NCBI RefSeq assembly: GCF_004634245.1
Contig: NZ_SJTF01000010.1
Span: forward strand, 62,001 to 126,000
Origin: Flavobacterium foetidum
GTDB taxonomy: Bacteria > Bacteroidota > Bacteroidia > Flavobacteriales > Flavobacteriaceae
DNA: 64,000 nt
Direction: 5' to 3'
The position numbers and the translations under genes are program-made. The notes under the pieces are model-generated. The model saw only the letters and a list, made by a program, of their open reading frames with translations. It did no database searches and was not told where the DNA came from. Of the stretch, positions 43,572 through 52,697 are shown one piece after another. Position 1 is the stretch's first letter. The number at the start of each line of letters is the position of its first letter.

Positions 43572-44975
43572 ATGAATACAAAATATTCTGATCTTATAAA
43601 CCAGACATACTACTTTCCGCAAGAGGAATTCAAATTAAACAAAGACAACCTTCTGTTTCATAATATTGATTTAATGAAATTGGTTGAACAGTATGGCACC
43701 CCTTTAAAATTCACCTATCTTCCTCAGATTTCTGAAAATATCAATAAAGCCAAAGCTTGGTTCAGAAAATCAATGGAAAAAAATAAGTACGATGCAAAGT
43801 ACTACTATTGTTATTGCACAAAAAGCTCTCATTTTGAATATATAATGAATGAAGCTTTCAAGAACAATATCCATATCGAGACTTCATCTGCGTTTGACGT
43901 AAATATTGTTGAGAATTTGCTCGAAAACGGCAAAATCAACAAAAGCACTTATGTAATCTGCAACGGTTTTAAAAGAGACGAATACATTACTAATATTGCT
44001 AGATTGATCAATAACGGACATAAAAACACTATTCCGATTATTGATAATTACGAAGAGCTTGACCTTCTTCAAGCAGAAATTAAAGGAAAATTCAAAATTG
44101 GAATCCGTATTGCCGCTGAAGAGGAGCCTAAATTCGAGTTTTATACCTCAAGATTAGGTATTGGTTACAAAAACATTGTTTCTTTTTATAAAAAACAAAT
44201 TCAGGAAAATGACAAATTAGAGCTTAAAATGCTTCACTTTTTCATTAATACCGGAATCAACGATACTTCATACTATTGGAACGAGCTTGTAAAATGTATT
44301 AAAGTTTATATCGCTCTTAAAAAAGAGTGTCCTACTCTTGACGGATTAAATATTGGTGGAGGATTCCCTATCAAAAATTCGCTTGCTTTTGAATACGATT
44401 ATCAATATATGATTGACGAAATCATCAATCAGATTAAAATTGCTTGTGATGAGGCTGAAGTAGATGTTCCTAATATCTTTACAGAATTCGGATCATTTAC
44501 CGTTGGAGAAAGTGGTGGCGCAATTTACCAGATCTTGTATCAGAAACAACAAAATGATAGAGAAAAATGGAATATGATAGATTCTTCATTCATTACCACT
44601 CTGCCAGATACTTGGGCGATAAACAAACGTTTTATCATGTTGGCAATCAATAGATGGAATGATACATACGAACGGGTTTTGTTAGGAGGCCTTACCTGTG
44701 ATAGTGACGATTATTACAACTCAGAACAAAACATGAACGCGATTTATCTGCCAAAATACAATAAAGAAAAACCTTTATATATTGGTTTCTTCAATACAGG
44801 CGCTTATCAAGAAACTATCGGAGGTTATGGCGGTCTTCACCACTGCTTGATTCCGCAACCTAAACATATTTTGATCGATCGCGATGAAAATGGAATTCTG
44901 GCAACCGAAGTTTTCTCAGAACAACAGACTTCTGATGACGTTTTGAAGATATTAGGCTATAAAAAAAAGTTATAA
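43572..44975 (+). CDS. Arginine decarboxylase (fold III PLP enzyme)
   Basis: 467 residues. Alanine-racemase-like barrel with PLP lysine K84 in CYCTKSSH, an IGIRIAAEEEPKFEF block near 177, LNIGGGFPIK near 258 and a GAYQETIGGYGG end near 417. This is the shorter decarboxylase form of Bacteroidota, annotated as biosynthetic arginine decarboxylase. It would make agmatine for polyamine synthesis. The next gene is a deoxyhypusine-synthase-like protein; no agmatinase lies between or next to them. Confidence 0.85.
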   Translation: MNTKYSDLINQTYYFPQEEFKLNKDNLLFHNIDLMKLVEQYGTPLKFTYLPQISENINKAKAWFRKSMEKNKYDAKYYYCYCTKSSHFEYIMNEAFKNNIHIETSSAFDVNIVENLLENGKINKSTYVICNGFKRDEYITNIARLINNGHKNTIPIIDNYEELDLLQAEIKGKFKIGIRIAAEEEPKFEFYTSRLGIGYKNIVSFYKKQIQENDKLELKMLHFFINTGINDTSYYWNELVKCIKVYIALKKECPTLDGLNIGGGFPIKNSLAFEYDYQYMIDEIINQIKIACDEAEVDVPNIFTEFGSFTVGESGGAIYQILYQKQQNDREKWNMIDSSFITTLPDTWAINKRFIMLAINRWNDTYERVLLGGLTCDSDDYYNSEQNMNAIYLPKYNKEKPLYIGFFNTGAYQETIGGYGGLHHCLIPQPKHILIDRDENGILATEVFSEQQTSDDVLKILGYKKKL

Positions 44976-45082
44976 AAAACGACAAATTAAGTTAGATAAA
45001 TATTTAGAAAATTCTTAATTTGCAGAAACATCTAAAAGGTTAAACTTTTTAATTCAAAAAAAAAAAAAATAAAGACAAGAAA

Positions 45083-46051
45083 ATGAAAGGACCAATCAGT
45101 CAGTTTATAGAAAAACATTATCTGCACTTTAATTCTGCTTCTTTAGTTGATGCTGCAAAAGCTTATGAAGATCAGCTTAATAACGGCGCTAAAATGATGG
45201 TGACTTTGGCTGGCGCAATGAGTACAGCAGAAATTGGTAAAATTTTTGCCGAAGTTATTAGACAAGATAAAGTACAAATCATTTCGTGCACAGGAGCAAA
45301 TCTTGAAGAAGATATCATGAATCTGGTTGCGCATTCTCATTACGAGAGAGTACCGCATTACCGCGATTTAACTCCAGAAGATGAATGGGCTTTGCTAGAA
45401 AGAGGACTAAACCGTGTTACAGATACTTGTATCCCAGAACATGAGGCTTTCCGTCGTCTTCAAAAACACATCTACAAAATCTGGAAAGATGCCGATGACA
45501 AAGGAGAACGATATTTTCCGCATGAATTCATGTATAAAATGTTGTTGTCAGGCGTTTTAGAAGAGTACTACGAAATTGATTTAAAAGATAGCTGGATGTA
45601 TGCAGCTGCAGAGAAAAATTTACCTATTATTGTTCCTGGATGGGAAGACAGCACAATGGGAAATATCTTTGCTTCATACGTAATCAAGGGAGACTTAAAA
45701 GCTTCTACAATGAAATCTGGAATTGAATACATGACATTCCTTGCAGACTGGTATTCAAAAAACAGCAGCAATGGTGTTGGTTTCTTCCAAATCGGTGGTG
45801 GTATTGCGGGTGACTTCCCTATCTGTGTAGTTCCTATGCTGTATCAAGATATGGAAATGCACGATGTTCCGTTCTGGAGTTATTTCTGCCAAATCTCAGA
45901 TTCTACAACTAGTTATGGTTCGTATTCTGGAGCAGTTCCAAACGAGAAAATCACTTGGGGTAAATTAGACATCAAAACCCCTAAATTTATTATTGAGTCG
46001 GATGCTACAATTGTTGCTCCGTTAATTTTCGCATATTTATTAGATTTATAA
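45083..46051 (+). CDS. Deoxyhypusine synthase family protein
   Basis: 322 residues with the deoxyhypusine synthase NAD fold: MMVTLAGAMSTAEIGKI near residue 38, ISCTGANLEEDIMNL near 72, IIVPGWEDSTMGN near 177, and the catalytic lysine, K294, in ITWGKLD. Eukaryotic enzymes modify eIF5A with spermidine; bacteria lack eIF5A, so bacterial members more likely make homospermidine or another polyamine. The neighbouring arginine decarboxylase supports polyamine metabolism. Overlap of roles is inference. Confidence 0.88.
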   Translation: MKGPISQFIEKHYLHFNSASLVDAAKAYEDQLNNGAKMMVTLAGAMSTAEIGKIFAEVIRQDKVQIISCTGANLEEDIMNLVAHSHYERVPHYRDLTPEDEWALLERGLNRVTDTCIPEHEAFRRLQKHIYKIWKDADDKGERYFPHEFMYKMLLSGVLEEYYEIDLKDSWMYAAAEKNLPIIVPGWEDSTMGNIFASYVIKGDLKASTMKSGIEYMTFLADWYSKNSSNGVGFFQIGGGIAGDFPICVVPMLYQDMEMHDVPFWSYFCQISDSTTSYGSYSGAVPNEKITWGKLDIKTPKFIIESDATIVAPLIFAYLLDL

Positions 46052-46059
46052 AATAATTT

Positions 46060-46470
46060 ATGAAAAGAGTTATAGTTGACTACGCTAAACTAACCAACGA
46101 AATTTTAAACCTTTTGGTTGAAAAGTTTCCTGATGGTTATGATGATTCGGATGTAATCCGTTTTAGAAATGCTAAAAACGAATTGGTTGAAGCTGTTGAA
46201 GTACGTACTGAAGATACTATTTATTTGGTGAAAATCAGTACTAAATTGGCAGACAGAATTGAAAACTACGATGAAGATGATGATTTAGATGTTGATGTAG
46301 ATGCAATTGCACCAGTAAAAGGACTTGATCTTGATGATGACATCAGCGACGACGATGATGATGAGGATGAAAATCTTGACAAACCGGATACTGATGGCGA
46401 TGATGACGATGACGATGATGACAAAGCCGATACTGATTATGATGAAGACGACGAAGATGATGAAGATTAA
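46060..46470 (+). CDS. Small protein with extreme acidic C-terminal tail
   Basis: 136 residues. Residues 1-65 form an ordered domain (MKRVIVDYAKLTNEILNLL, then RNAKNELVEAVEVRTEDTIYLVKIS). From about 68 to the end nearly every residue is Asp or Glu. It starts 8 bp after the deoxyhypusine-synthase-like gene and ends at a terminator, so it belongs to that transcript. Similar proteins in Flavobacteria are sometimes labelled DNA primase with no motif in support. A DNA- or histone-mimic or metal-binding role is possible. Confidence 0.75.
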   Translation: MKRVIVDYAKLTNEILNLLVEKFPDGYDDSDVIRFRNAKNELVEAVEVRTEDTIYLVKISTKLADRIENYDEDDDLDVDVDAIAPVKGLDLDDDISDDDDDEDENLDKPDTDGDDDDDDDDKADTDYDEDDEDDED

Positions 46471-46492
46471 TTCATTTTCTTTCAAATAATTT

Positions 46493-46520
46493 AAAGGAAC
46501 TCTATTGGGTTCCTTTTTTT
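46493..46520 (+). terminator. Terminator of the polyamine-related transcript
   Basis: AAAGGAAC pairs with GTTCCTTT around 8 nt, followed by seven T residues. Confidence 0.8.
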
Positions 46521-46556
46521 ATATTTTGAATCAAACCTTAACAAAATTTATATTTT

Positions 46557-46564
46557 TATATTTG
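46557..46564 (+). promoter_or_regulatory. Promoter -7 element of recQ
   Basis: TATATTTG, exact match to TAnnTTTG, 41 bp before the recQ ATG. Confidence 0.55.
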
Positions 46565-46605
46565 TAAGATTATATTTATTTTACAGACATAAAAATTATA
46601 CGCCA

Positions 46606-48723
46606 ATGACTTCAGAAACTTTACACGCTACTTTAAAAGAAAATTTTGGTTTTGAAAAGTTCAGACCAAATCAAGAAACCATTATATCTACGATTCTTTC
46701 GGGACAAGATGCTTTAGCGATTATGCCAACTGGTGGAGGAAAATCAATATGTTTTCAGCTCCCGGCTCTTGTATTGCCAGGAATTACGATTGTAATTTCG
46801 CCCTTGATTGCTTTAATGAAAGATCAAGTGGACAGCTTAAAAACCAACGGAATAGCAGCTTGTTATATCAATAGTTCGCAATCTGCGCAGGAACAATTGT
46901 ATTATATCGACAACTTAAAATCTAATAAATTTAAATTAGTTTATATTGCTCCCGAAAGTCTTTCTTATTTGGATATGGCTTTCAATGAACTAACAGTTAG
47001 TCTGATAGCTATTGATGAAGCTCACTGTATATCTTCTTGGGGACATGACTTCAGGCCTGCTTATACTAATTTAGGTTATTTGAAGAGCCGCTTTCCTGCT
47101 ACCCCAGTTTTAGCATTAACTGCCACTGCCGATAAAGCAACTCGTACCGATATTATTAAGCAATTGAATCTAACCAATCCTAAAACTTTTGTTACTTCGT
47201 TTGATAGAAAAAATTTAAGTTTAGAGGTTCGCCCCGCACTGGATAGAGTAAAACAAATAATTGATTTTGTTGAAAACAAGCCGAATGAATCGGGAATCAT
47301 TTACTGTTTAAGCAGAAAAACTACTGAAGAACTAGCAGAAAAACTAAAGAAAAATGGAATCACAGCCAAAGCCTACCATGCTGGACTTGATAATACAACT
47401 CGTGCCAAAACTCAAGATGAGTTTATCAATGATGATTGCCAAGTGGTCTGCGCTACGATTGCTTTTGGAATGGGAATTGACAAATCAAATGTTCGTTGGG
47501 TAATTCATTATAATCTTCCAAAAAACATTGAAGGTTATTATCAAGAAATCGGACGTGCTGGCCGAGACGGCTTACCGGCAGAAACTGTTTTGTTTGAAAG
47601 TTATGCTGATGTTATTCAGCTTCAGAAATTTGCTTCTGAAGGATTGAATGCTGATGTGCAGCTTGCAAAACTCGAACGAATGAAGCAGTATGCAGATGCT
47701 GTAAGCTGCAGAAGAAAAATTCTGCTTTCGTATTTTGGTGAATTGGTGACCGAAAACTGTGGTAACTGCGATATTTGCAATAATCCGCCAACTTTTTTTG
47801 ATGGTACGATTCTCGCGCAGAAAGCTTTGTCTGCTATTACCCGCTTAAAAGAATCGGAACCTCTAGCCGTTATTATCGATTTTTTGAGAGGCTCAAGAAA
47901 TGCATATATCTACGAAAAAAATTATCAGGAGCTAAAAACGTACGGAATTGGAGCTGATGTTTCTTGGTATGACTGGAATCAGTATCTTATTCAGCTTATC
48001 AATCTTGGTTATTGTGAAATAGCTTTTCATCAGCACAATAAAATATTGCTTACTCCTTTTGCCAAAAAAGTTTTGTTTGAAGGTGAGAAAGTCAAACTGA
48101 CCACAGTTGTCAAGAAAACAATCGACAAAACAGAAATTAAAGAAACAAAACCTAAAGCCGTTAAAAATTCGCTGTTTGAGACACTTCGAAAATTACGTTA
48201 TGAAATTGCGCAGGAAGAAGAAGTTCCTGCCTATGTTATATTTAGTGATGCTTCTTTGCGTCAGATGGAAATTTTAAGACCAATGAGTGATGAAGAGTTT
48301 CTTGCTGTTGAAGGGGTCGGTAAAGCAAAACTAGAAAAATACGGAGAAGATTTTATCAAAGCAATTATTGAATTTGAAAGAAATAAATCGGTCGTTAAAA
48401 AAGAAAAAAAAGAAAGTACGTATGCGCAAACATTAGAACTGTTTAAGAACGGACTTTCGGTAGAAGAAATTGCAGGACAACGAAATCTAGGAGAAACGAC
48501 GATTATTTCGCATTTAGCAAAATTATATGTTGATGGAAATGACATAGATTTAAGTAAGTTTGTTTCGGACGAAGAAATTCTGAAAATTGAAAAGGCTAAA
48601 ACAGAATTAGAAAATCCAAGTGCATTGAGACCTTACTTCGATTATTTTGAAGAAAAAATGTCGTATGACAAAATTCGTTTCGGATTGGCATTTTTGGAGA
48701 GAAAACTTCAAATAACTAAATAA
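46606..48723 (+). CDS. recQ: ATP-dependent DNA helicase RecQ
   Basis: 705 residues. RecQ helicase core: motif 0 FRPNQETII, Walker A MPTGGGKS near 45, DEAH near 138, QEIGRAGRDG near 325. The zinc-binding RQC region has four cysteines (SCRRKILLSYFGE and ENCGNCDIC, about 368-395), then a winged helix. An HRDC domain (LRQMEILRPMSDEEFLAVEGVGKAKLEKYG) near 545-580 is followed by an extra HTH-like end. Unwinds DNA in recombination and repair. Confidence 0.93.
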   Translation: MTSETLHATLKENFGFEKFRPNQETIISTILSGQDALAIMPTGGGKSICFQLPALVLPGITIVISPLIALMKDQVDSLKTNGIAACYINSSQSAQEQLYYIDNLKSNKFKLVYIAPESLSYLDMAFNELTVSLIAIDEAHCISSWGHDFRPAYTNLGYLKSRFPATPVLALTATADKATRTDIIKQLNLTNPKTFVTSFDRKNLSLEVRPALDRVKQIIDFVENKPNESGIIYCLSRKTTEELAEKLKKNGITAKAYHAGLDNTTRAKTQDEFINDDCQVVCATIAFGMGIDKSNVRWVIHYNLPKNIEGYYQEIGRAGRDGLPAETVLFESYADVIQLQKFASEGLNADVQLAKLERMKQYADAVSCRRKILLSYFGELVTENCGNCDICNNPPTFFDGTILAQKALSAITRLKESEPLAVIIDFLRGSRNAYIYEKNYQELKTYGIGADVSWYDWNQYLIQLINLGYCEIAFHQHNKILLTPFAKKVLFEGEKVKLTTVVKKTIDKTEIKETKPKAVKNSLFETLRKLRYEIAQEEEVPAYVIFSDASLRQMEILRPMSDEEFLAVEGVGKAKLEKYGEDFIKAIIEFERNKSVVKKEKKESTYAQTLELFKNGLSVEEIAGQRNLGETTIISHLAKLYVDGNDIDLSKFVSDEEILKIEKAKTELENPSALRPYFDYFEEKMSYDKIRFGLAFLERKLQITK

Positions 48724-48735
48724 AAACTTCATTTT

Positions 48736-48839
48736 TTGTCATTTCGACGAAGGAGAAATCTACACAAGTAGCTCGACACAGAAAATTGCCAATCTTTGTA
48801 GAGTTTCTCGCGAAGATTTCTCCTTCGTCGAAATGACAA
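48736..48839. repeat. 104-bp palindromic element with perfect 26-bp arms
   Basis: The left arm (48736-48761, starting TTGTCATTTCGACGAAGG) is the exact reverse complement of the right arm (48814-48839, ending CGTCGAAATGACAA). The 52-nt middle holds CTCG and TTCTCGCGA blocks. No open frame. From memory this sequence type is dispersed in Flavobacterium spacers; only one copy lies here. Confidence 0.8.
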
Positions 48840-48871
48840 GATTATGCAAATAGAAGAATTATCAAATAACA

Positions 48872-48902
48872 AAACCCGACAGGTTTTAAACCTGTCGGGT
48901 TT
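48872..48902. terminator. CCCGACA hairpin, copy 2
   Basis: AAACCCGACAGGTTT and AAACCTGTCGGGTTT are perfect 15-bp arms around a single T. The same element with one mismatch lies at 40711. It stands between converging recQ and DinB genes and could end both transcripts. Confidence 0.75.
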
Positions 48903-48924
48903 GATTTATCATTAAATTCGAACT

Positions 48925-49440
48925 TTACAAATATCTTTCTTCAAAAACTTTTTGGTGGTGTTTTACGTGTCCGATCATAACAAAACCTAAAGCTCTTACA
49001 GAAATCTGATTGTTTGAAGCCGTCCCTAGTCTTTTAAGTTGTTCTTCAGATAGGCTTTTGTAAAACAATAAGGTTGAATGTCTTACCGCTGAAAACTCAG
49101 TTAACAATTCTTGAATACTTCTGCTGTTCGAATCGGTATTATCTGCGTAATCATTTTCCTCAAAACTAGGCAAAGGCGTTTTGTCATTTCTAGAAAAACG
49201 CAAGGCACGATAACAAAAAATACGTTCAGTGTCAATTACATGCTGAATAATATCTTTAATGGTCCATTTTCCTTCTGCATACCGATAATCAAATTTATCA
49301 AGCGGAATATTTTGAACAAATTTGATAAACTCATGAAGCGAAATTTCAAGTTCTTCAATCAATTTTCCGTCTCCGGCTTGTTTAATGTAAGTTCCAAAAT
49401 GACCTGAATATTCATTTTCTAATAACTGGTTTGCGTACAT
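48925..49440 (-). CDS. DinB-family protein
   Basis: 171 residues, four-helix bundle. The DinB metal site is visible as His in WTIKDIIQHVIDTERIF near residue 65 and the paired His of IGHVKHHQKV near 160. The family includes thiol-dependent S-transferases for bacillithiol or mycothiol; many members have unknown substrates. It follows the PEP carboxylase gene on the same strand by 22 bp, so the two are likely co-transcribed. A YpdA-type bacillithiol reductase is encoded at the window end. Confidence 0.85.
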   Translation of the reverse strand: MYANQLLENEYSGHFGTYIKQAGDGKLIEELEISLHEFIKFVQNIPLDKFDYRYAEGKWTIKDIIQHVIDTERIFCYRALRFSRNDKTPLPSFEENDYADNTDSNSRSIQELLTEFSAVRHSTLLFYKSLSEEQLKRLGTASNNQISVRALGFVMIGHVKHHQKVFEERYL

Positions 49441-49462
49441 TTTTTTCTAATTAAAGTTTTTC

Positions 49463-52048
49463 TTAAGCAGAATTTCTACTTGCATTAGTATTTCCAAACA
49501 ATGACCTTGTTACGATCTTTTCGTAAACTTTTACAAGTTCCTCGTTTACTGAACTTTCTTTGTTTAATTCATTGATTCTCAGTAATGCATACTGCTGAAT
49601 TGTCAATAATGGCAATACAATACGTTCTCTTATTTGAATAGAAGCAATACCGTCTGGATAATTTTCCATCAGCGTTTTGTGATCTGCGATTTTAAGCAAC
49701 AGACGTTTTGTTTCCTGAAATTCGTTATTGATAATCTGCCAAAACTCTCCAAATTCTGGATCTTTTTGCATATAGGCCGTTAATGGCAAAAATGATTTAG
49801 CCAACGACATCATACTGTTTTCCAAAAGCGTTCTAAAAAACAACGAATTATGGTACAAGTCGCTTACTTTATTCCATTGTCCGGTTTCTTCAAAATGTTT
49901 CAAAGCGGTTCCTACACCAAAAAATCCAGGCACATTTTGTTTTAACTGGCTCCATGATCCCACAAACGGAATTGCTCTAAGATCAGCAAAATCTAAAGCT
50001 TCTGATTTGCTTCTTTTAGAAGGACGGCTTCCTATGTTGGTTTTTGAGTAATATTTCAAAGTACTCATTTTTTCTAAATACGGAATAAATTTAGGGTGAT
50101 TCTTTAAACCTAAATATTTGTTATATCCCAAATCAGCCAATTCAGTTAAAATCTGAGTTTCTTCTGCAGTCAACTCATTTTTCTCTTTACTGAACACCTG
50201 ATTAGTGACACCTGCACTTAATAAATTTTCGATATTATATCGACAAGAATCTAATGTTCCGAAATTCGAGCTAATTGTCTGGCCTTGAACTGTGATTTGA
50301 ATTTCGTTGTTCTCAATTTTTGGTCCCAACGAAGCGTAGAATTTATGTGTTTTTCCACCACCACGTGCTGGAGGTCCCCCTCTACCATCAAAGAAAATCA
50401 CTTTAATTCCATATTTTCTAGAAATTTCTGTCAATGAGATTTTTGCTTGATAAATACTCCAGTTTGCCATGAGATATCCTCCATCTTTGGTTCCGTCAGA
50501 AAAACCGAGCATAATGGTTTGCTTATTTCCACGAGCTTTAAGATGTTTCGAATATTCTGGATTAGTATATAATTGCTCCATAACCTGATGCGCATTCTGC
50601 AAATCATCAACAGATTCGAAAAGCGGAATGATATCTACAGTTGGATTTTCCCAATTATGAAGGCGAATCATAGCAAAAGTTTCCATTACATTCAGAGCGC
50701 TTTCGTTGTTACTAATGATATAACGATTTGCTCCCTCTTCTCCATTGTTTTGCTGAATGGTTTTAATTGCCTGAACAGATTCTAAAGTAGATCTTGTAAT
50801 TTCATTTTCAAAATCAGCAGGATTCAAATCTCCTTGAACTTTAGATAAAACTACAAGTTTCTCTTCCTCCGATAAATCAAAGTAATTGGCAGGGAAAATC
50901 GTTGAGCCAGAATTTAGGTAATAATTCACAACATCCTTAAAAACAGCGTTATGAATTTTGCTATTCTGGCGAATATCTAAAGTTGCAAAATGGAATCCAA
51001 ACAAATTGATTTTTACAAGAAGGGCTTCTAATTCATCTAAATAAAGAGACTGGTGTTTCTCAATAATTATAGCTCTAATTTTATTTAGCTGCGTTAATAA
51101 TTCCTCTAAAGTGATAAAAATTTCACCTTTGGAATAAAATACAGAACGATAAAGTTTATGTTCAAGATCCGACACCAAAGTATCTACTCCTGAGAAAGTT
51201 AGCTTACGCTTTAAATTCCTCATTTCGACATAATAACACTTTAAAATAGAGGTGCGAAGACGGTCTGCTACTTTAAGCGTAATATCTGTTGTTACAAAAG
51301 GATTTCCGTCACGGTCACCTCCTGGCCAGAATCCTAATTTTATTAGTTGATTCTGAATCGCATTTCCGTCTAGAATGTTTTTCTGAAGATAATGTACTAT
51401 TTCTCCAGCTGTAGCATAAAATACATTCTCTAAATACCATATCAAGCTAACAGCTTCGTCATACGGATTTGGTTTTTCTTTTTGTATGAAAGGAGTTTTC
51501 CCTAACTGAGCTAGTAATTGTTTGATTTTCAATAAATCATTCTGACGAATCGCCTCGGTCAAGTCGTTGATAATTCCTAAAACTGGACCAGGATAAAATT
51601 GAGTTGGGTGCGCAGTTAAAACGGTACGAACATTAAAGTTTTCTAAGAAATCTATCAATTCATCATCTTTTTCCCTCGCATCCGACTTTTCTTTAATATC
51701 TCGTAAAGATCCTCGCCCTTCCATATTGTTTACTACCGGAAATGCGGCGTCTTCAATAGCGTCAAACAGTACAATCTGGCGTTCTATATATTGAATAAAT
51801 CGAAACATAAGCTCGATTTTTTCCTGTTCAGAAGCATTGTTTAGAAATTTATTTGAGAAAAAATCAAAGATTTCTTTTGGCGTTTCTTGTTTTTTAAATC
51901 CAGTTTCACAAGTTTCTGTAAATAATGGCAGCAAAACTCCCGTATTATCTATAGAATCAAAAGGCAATGTTATAAAAACACTATTATAAATGTGGTATTT
52001 TGAGAGAACATCTTGATTAAAACGCTCAATTTTTGGCAACGTATACAT
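49463..52048 (-). CDS. ppc: Phosphoenolpyruvate carboxylase, divergent active-site loop
   Basis: 861 residues, normal length. Catalytic blocks are present: TAHPTQFYPG near 142 (catalytic His), GGDRDGNPFVT near 244, MLGFSDGTKDGG near 515, IGSRPSKR near 672, and SWSQLKQNVPGFFGVG near 692. In the glycine-rich loop the usual FHGRGG...GRGG reads FDGRGGPPARGGG, so His is Asp while both Arg remain, and the usual C-terminal NTG is absent. It fixes bicarbonate onto PEP to give oxaloacetate. Single operon with DinB downstream. Confidence 0.9.
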   Translation of the reverse strand: MYTLPKIERFNQDVLSKYHIYNSVFITLPFDSIDNTGVLLPLFTETCETGFKKQETPKEIFDFFSNKFLNNASEQEKIELMFRFIQYIERQIVLFDAIEDAAFPVVNNMEGRGSLRDIKEKSDAREKDDELIDFLENFNVRTVLTAHPTQFYPGPVLGIINDLTEAIRQNDLLKIKQLLAQLGKTPFIQKEKPNPYDEAVSLIWYLENVFYATAGEIVHYLQKNILDGNAIQNQLIKLGFWPGGDRDGNPFVTTDITLKVADRLRTSILKCYYVEMRNLKRKLTFSGVDTLVSDLEHKLYRSVFYSKGEIFITLEELLTQLNKIRAIIIEKHQSLYLDELEALLVKINLFGFHFATLDIRQNSKIHNAVFKDVVNYYLNSGSTIFPANYFDLSEEEKLVVLSKVQGDLNPADFENEITRSTLESVQAIKTIQQNNGEEGANRYIISNNESALNVMETFAMIRLHNWENPTVDIIPLFESVDDLQNAHQVMEQLYTNPEYSKHLKARGNKQTIMLGFSDGTKDGGYLMANWSIYQAKISLTEISRKYGIKVIFFDGRGGPPARGGGKTHKFYASLGPKIENNEIQITVQGQTISSNFGTLDSCRYNIENLLSAGVTNQVFSKEKNELTAEETQILTELADLGYNKYLGLKNHPKFIPYLEKMSTLKYYSKTNIGSRPSKRSKSEALDFADLRAIPFVGSWSQLKQNVPGFFGVGTALKHFEETGQWNKVSDLYHNSLFFRTLLENSMMSLAKSFLPLTAYMQKDPEFGEFWQIINNEFQETKRLLLKIADHKTLMENYPDGIASIQIRERIVLPLLTIQQYALLRINELNKESSVNEELVKVYEKIVTRSLFGNTNASRNSA

Positions 52049-52081
52049 AATCGTGTTATAGTTGGTTGGTTAATTAGTCAT

Positions 52082-52110
52082 AAAAAAACCCCAAGAATAA
52101 ACTTGAGGTT
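52082..52110 (-). terminator. Terminator of the Lrp gene
   Basis: AACCCCAAG pairs with CTTGAGGTT (one mismatch) around 6 nt; on the minus strand a T run follows. Confidence 0.7.
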
Positions 52111-52140
52111 ATATTGTAATATAGCATTCAAGAAGAGTTC

Positions 52141-52620
52141 TTACATATTTTTGAAAATAGTATGCATCAAACGCTTCTTATCGTTAATACTTTCCTCTAA
52201 TGAAATCATTGTTTCTGTTCTGTAAACACCATCAATGTCGTCAATCATAAAGATAACTTCTTTAGCGTGTTTAGTGTCTTTTGCTCTAATTTTACAAAAG
52301 ATATTGAATTTTCCTGTAGTTACAGATGCTACTGTTACGAATGGAATTTGATTGATTCGCTCTAATACAAATTTTGTTTGAGACGTATTATTCAGGAATA
52401 CACCCACATAAGCAATAAACGAATACCCTAGTTTATCATAATCTAAGGCCAATGAAGAACCCATTATAATACCTGCGTCTTCCATCTTTTTTACTCTAAC
52501 ATGTACTGTTCCAGCAGATATCAATAACTTTTTTGCAATGTCAGTAAACGGTACTCTCGTGTTGTCTATTAACATATCTAAAATCTGGTGATCTACTTCA
52601 TCTAAACGAAATTTACTCAT
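52141..52620 (-). CDS. Lrp/AsnC-family transcriptional regulator
   Basis: 159 residues. N-terminal HTH (VDHQILDMLIDNTRVPFTDIAKKLLISAGTVHVRVKKM in short blocks), linker, then the RAM ligand-binding domain with VTVASVTTGKFNIFCKIRA. Such regulators form octamers and respond to amino acids. It lies between the PEP carboxylase and M14 peptidase genes on the same strand; a terminator separates it from ppc. Targets unknown. Confidence 0.9.
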   Translation of the reverse strand: MSKFRLDEVDHQILDMLIDNTRVPFTDIAKKLLISAGTVHVRVKKMEDAGIIMGSSLALDYDKLGYSFIAYVGVFLNNTSQTKFVLERINQIPFVTVASVTTGKFNIFCKIRAKDTKHAKEVIFMIDDIDGVYRTETMISLEESINDKKRLMHTIFKNM

Positions 52621-52697
52621 AATTCTTTAATTAATATTACTAATTGCTATTACAAAGTATAAAATTATATATAAAAAACAACAAATTCACATAAAAA

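Noticed and set aside
46285..46485. 66-codon minus-strand frame rich in Ile and Val
   Set aside because: It is the complement of the Asp/Glu-coding GAT/GAC run and only an artefact of that repeat.
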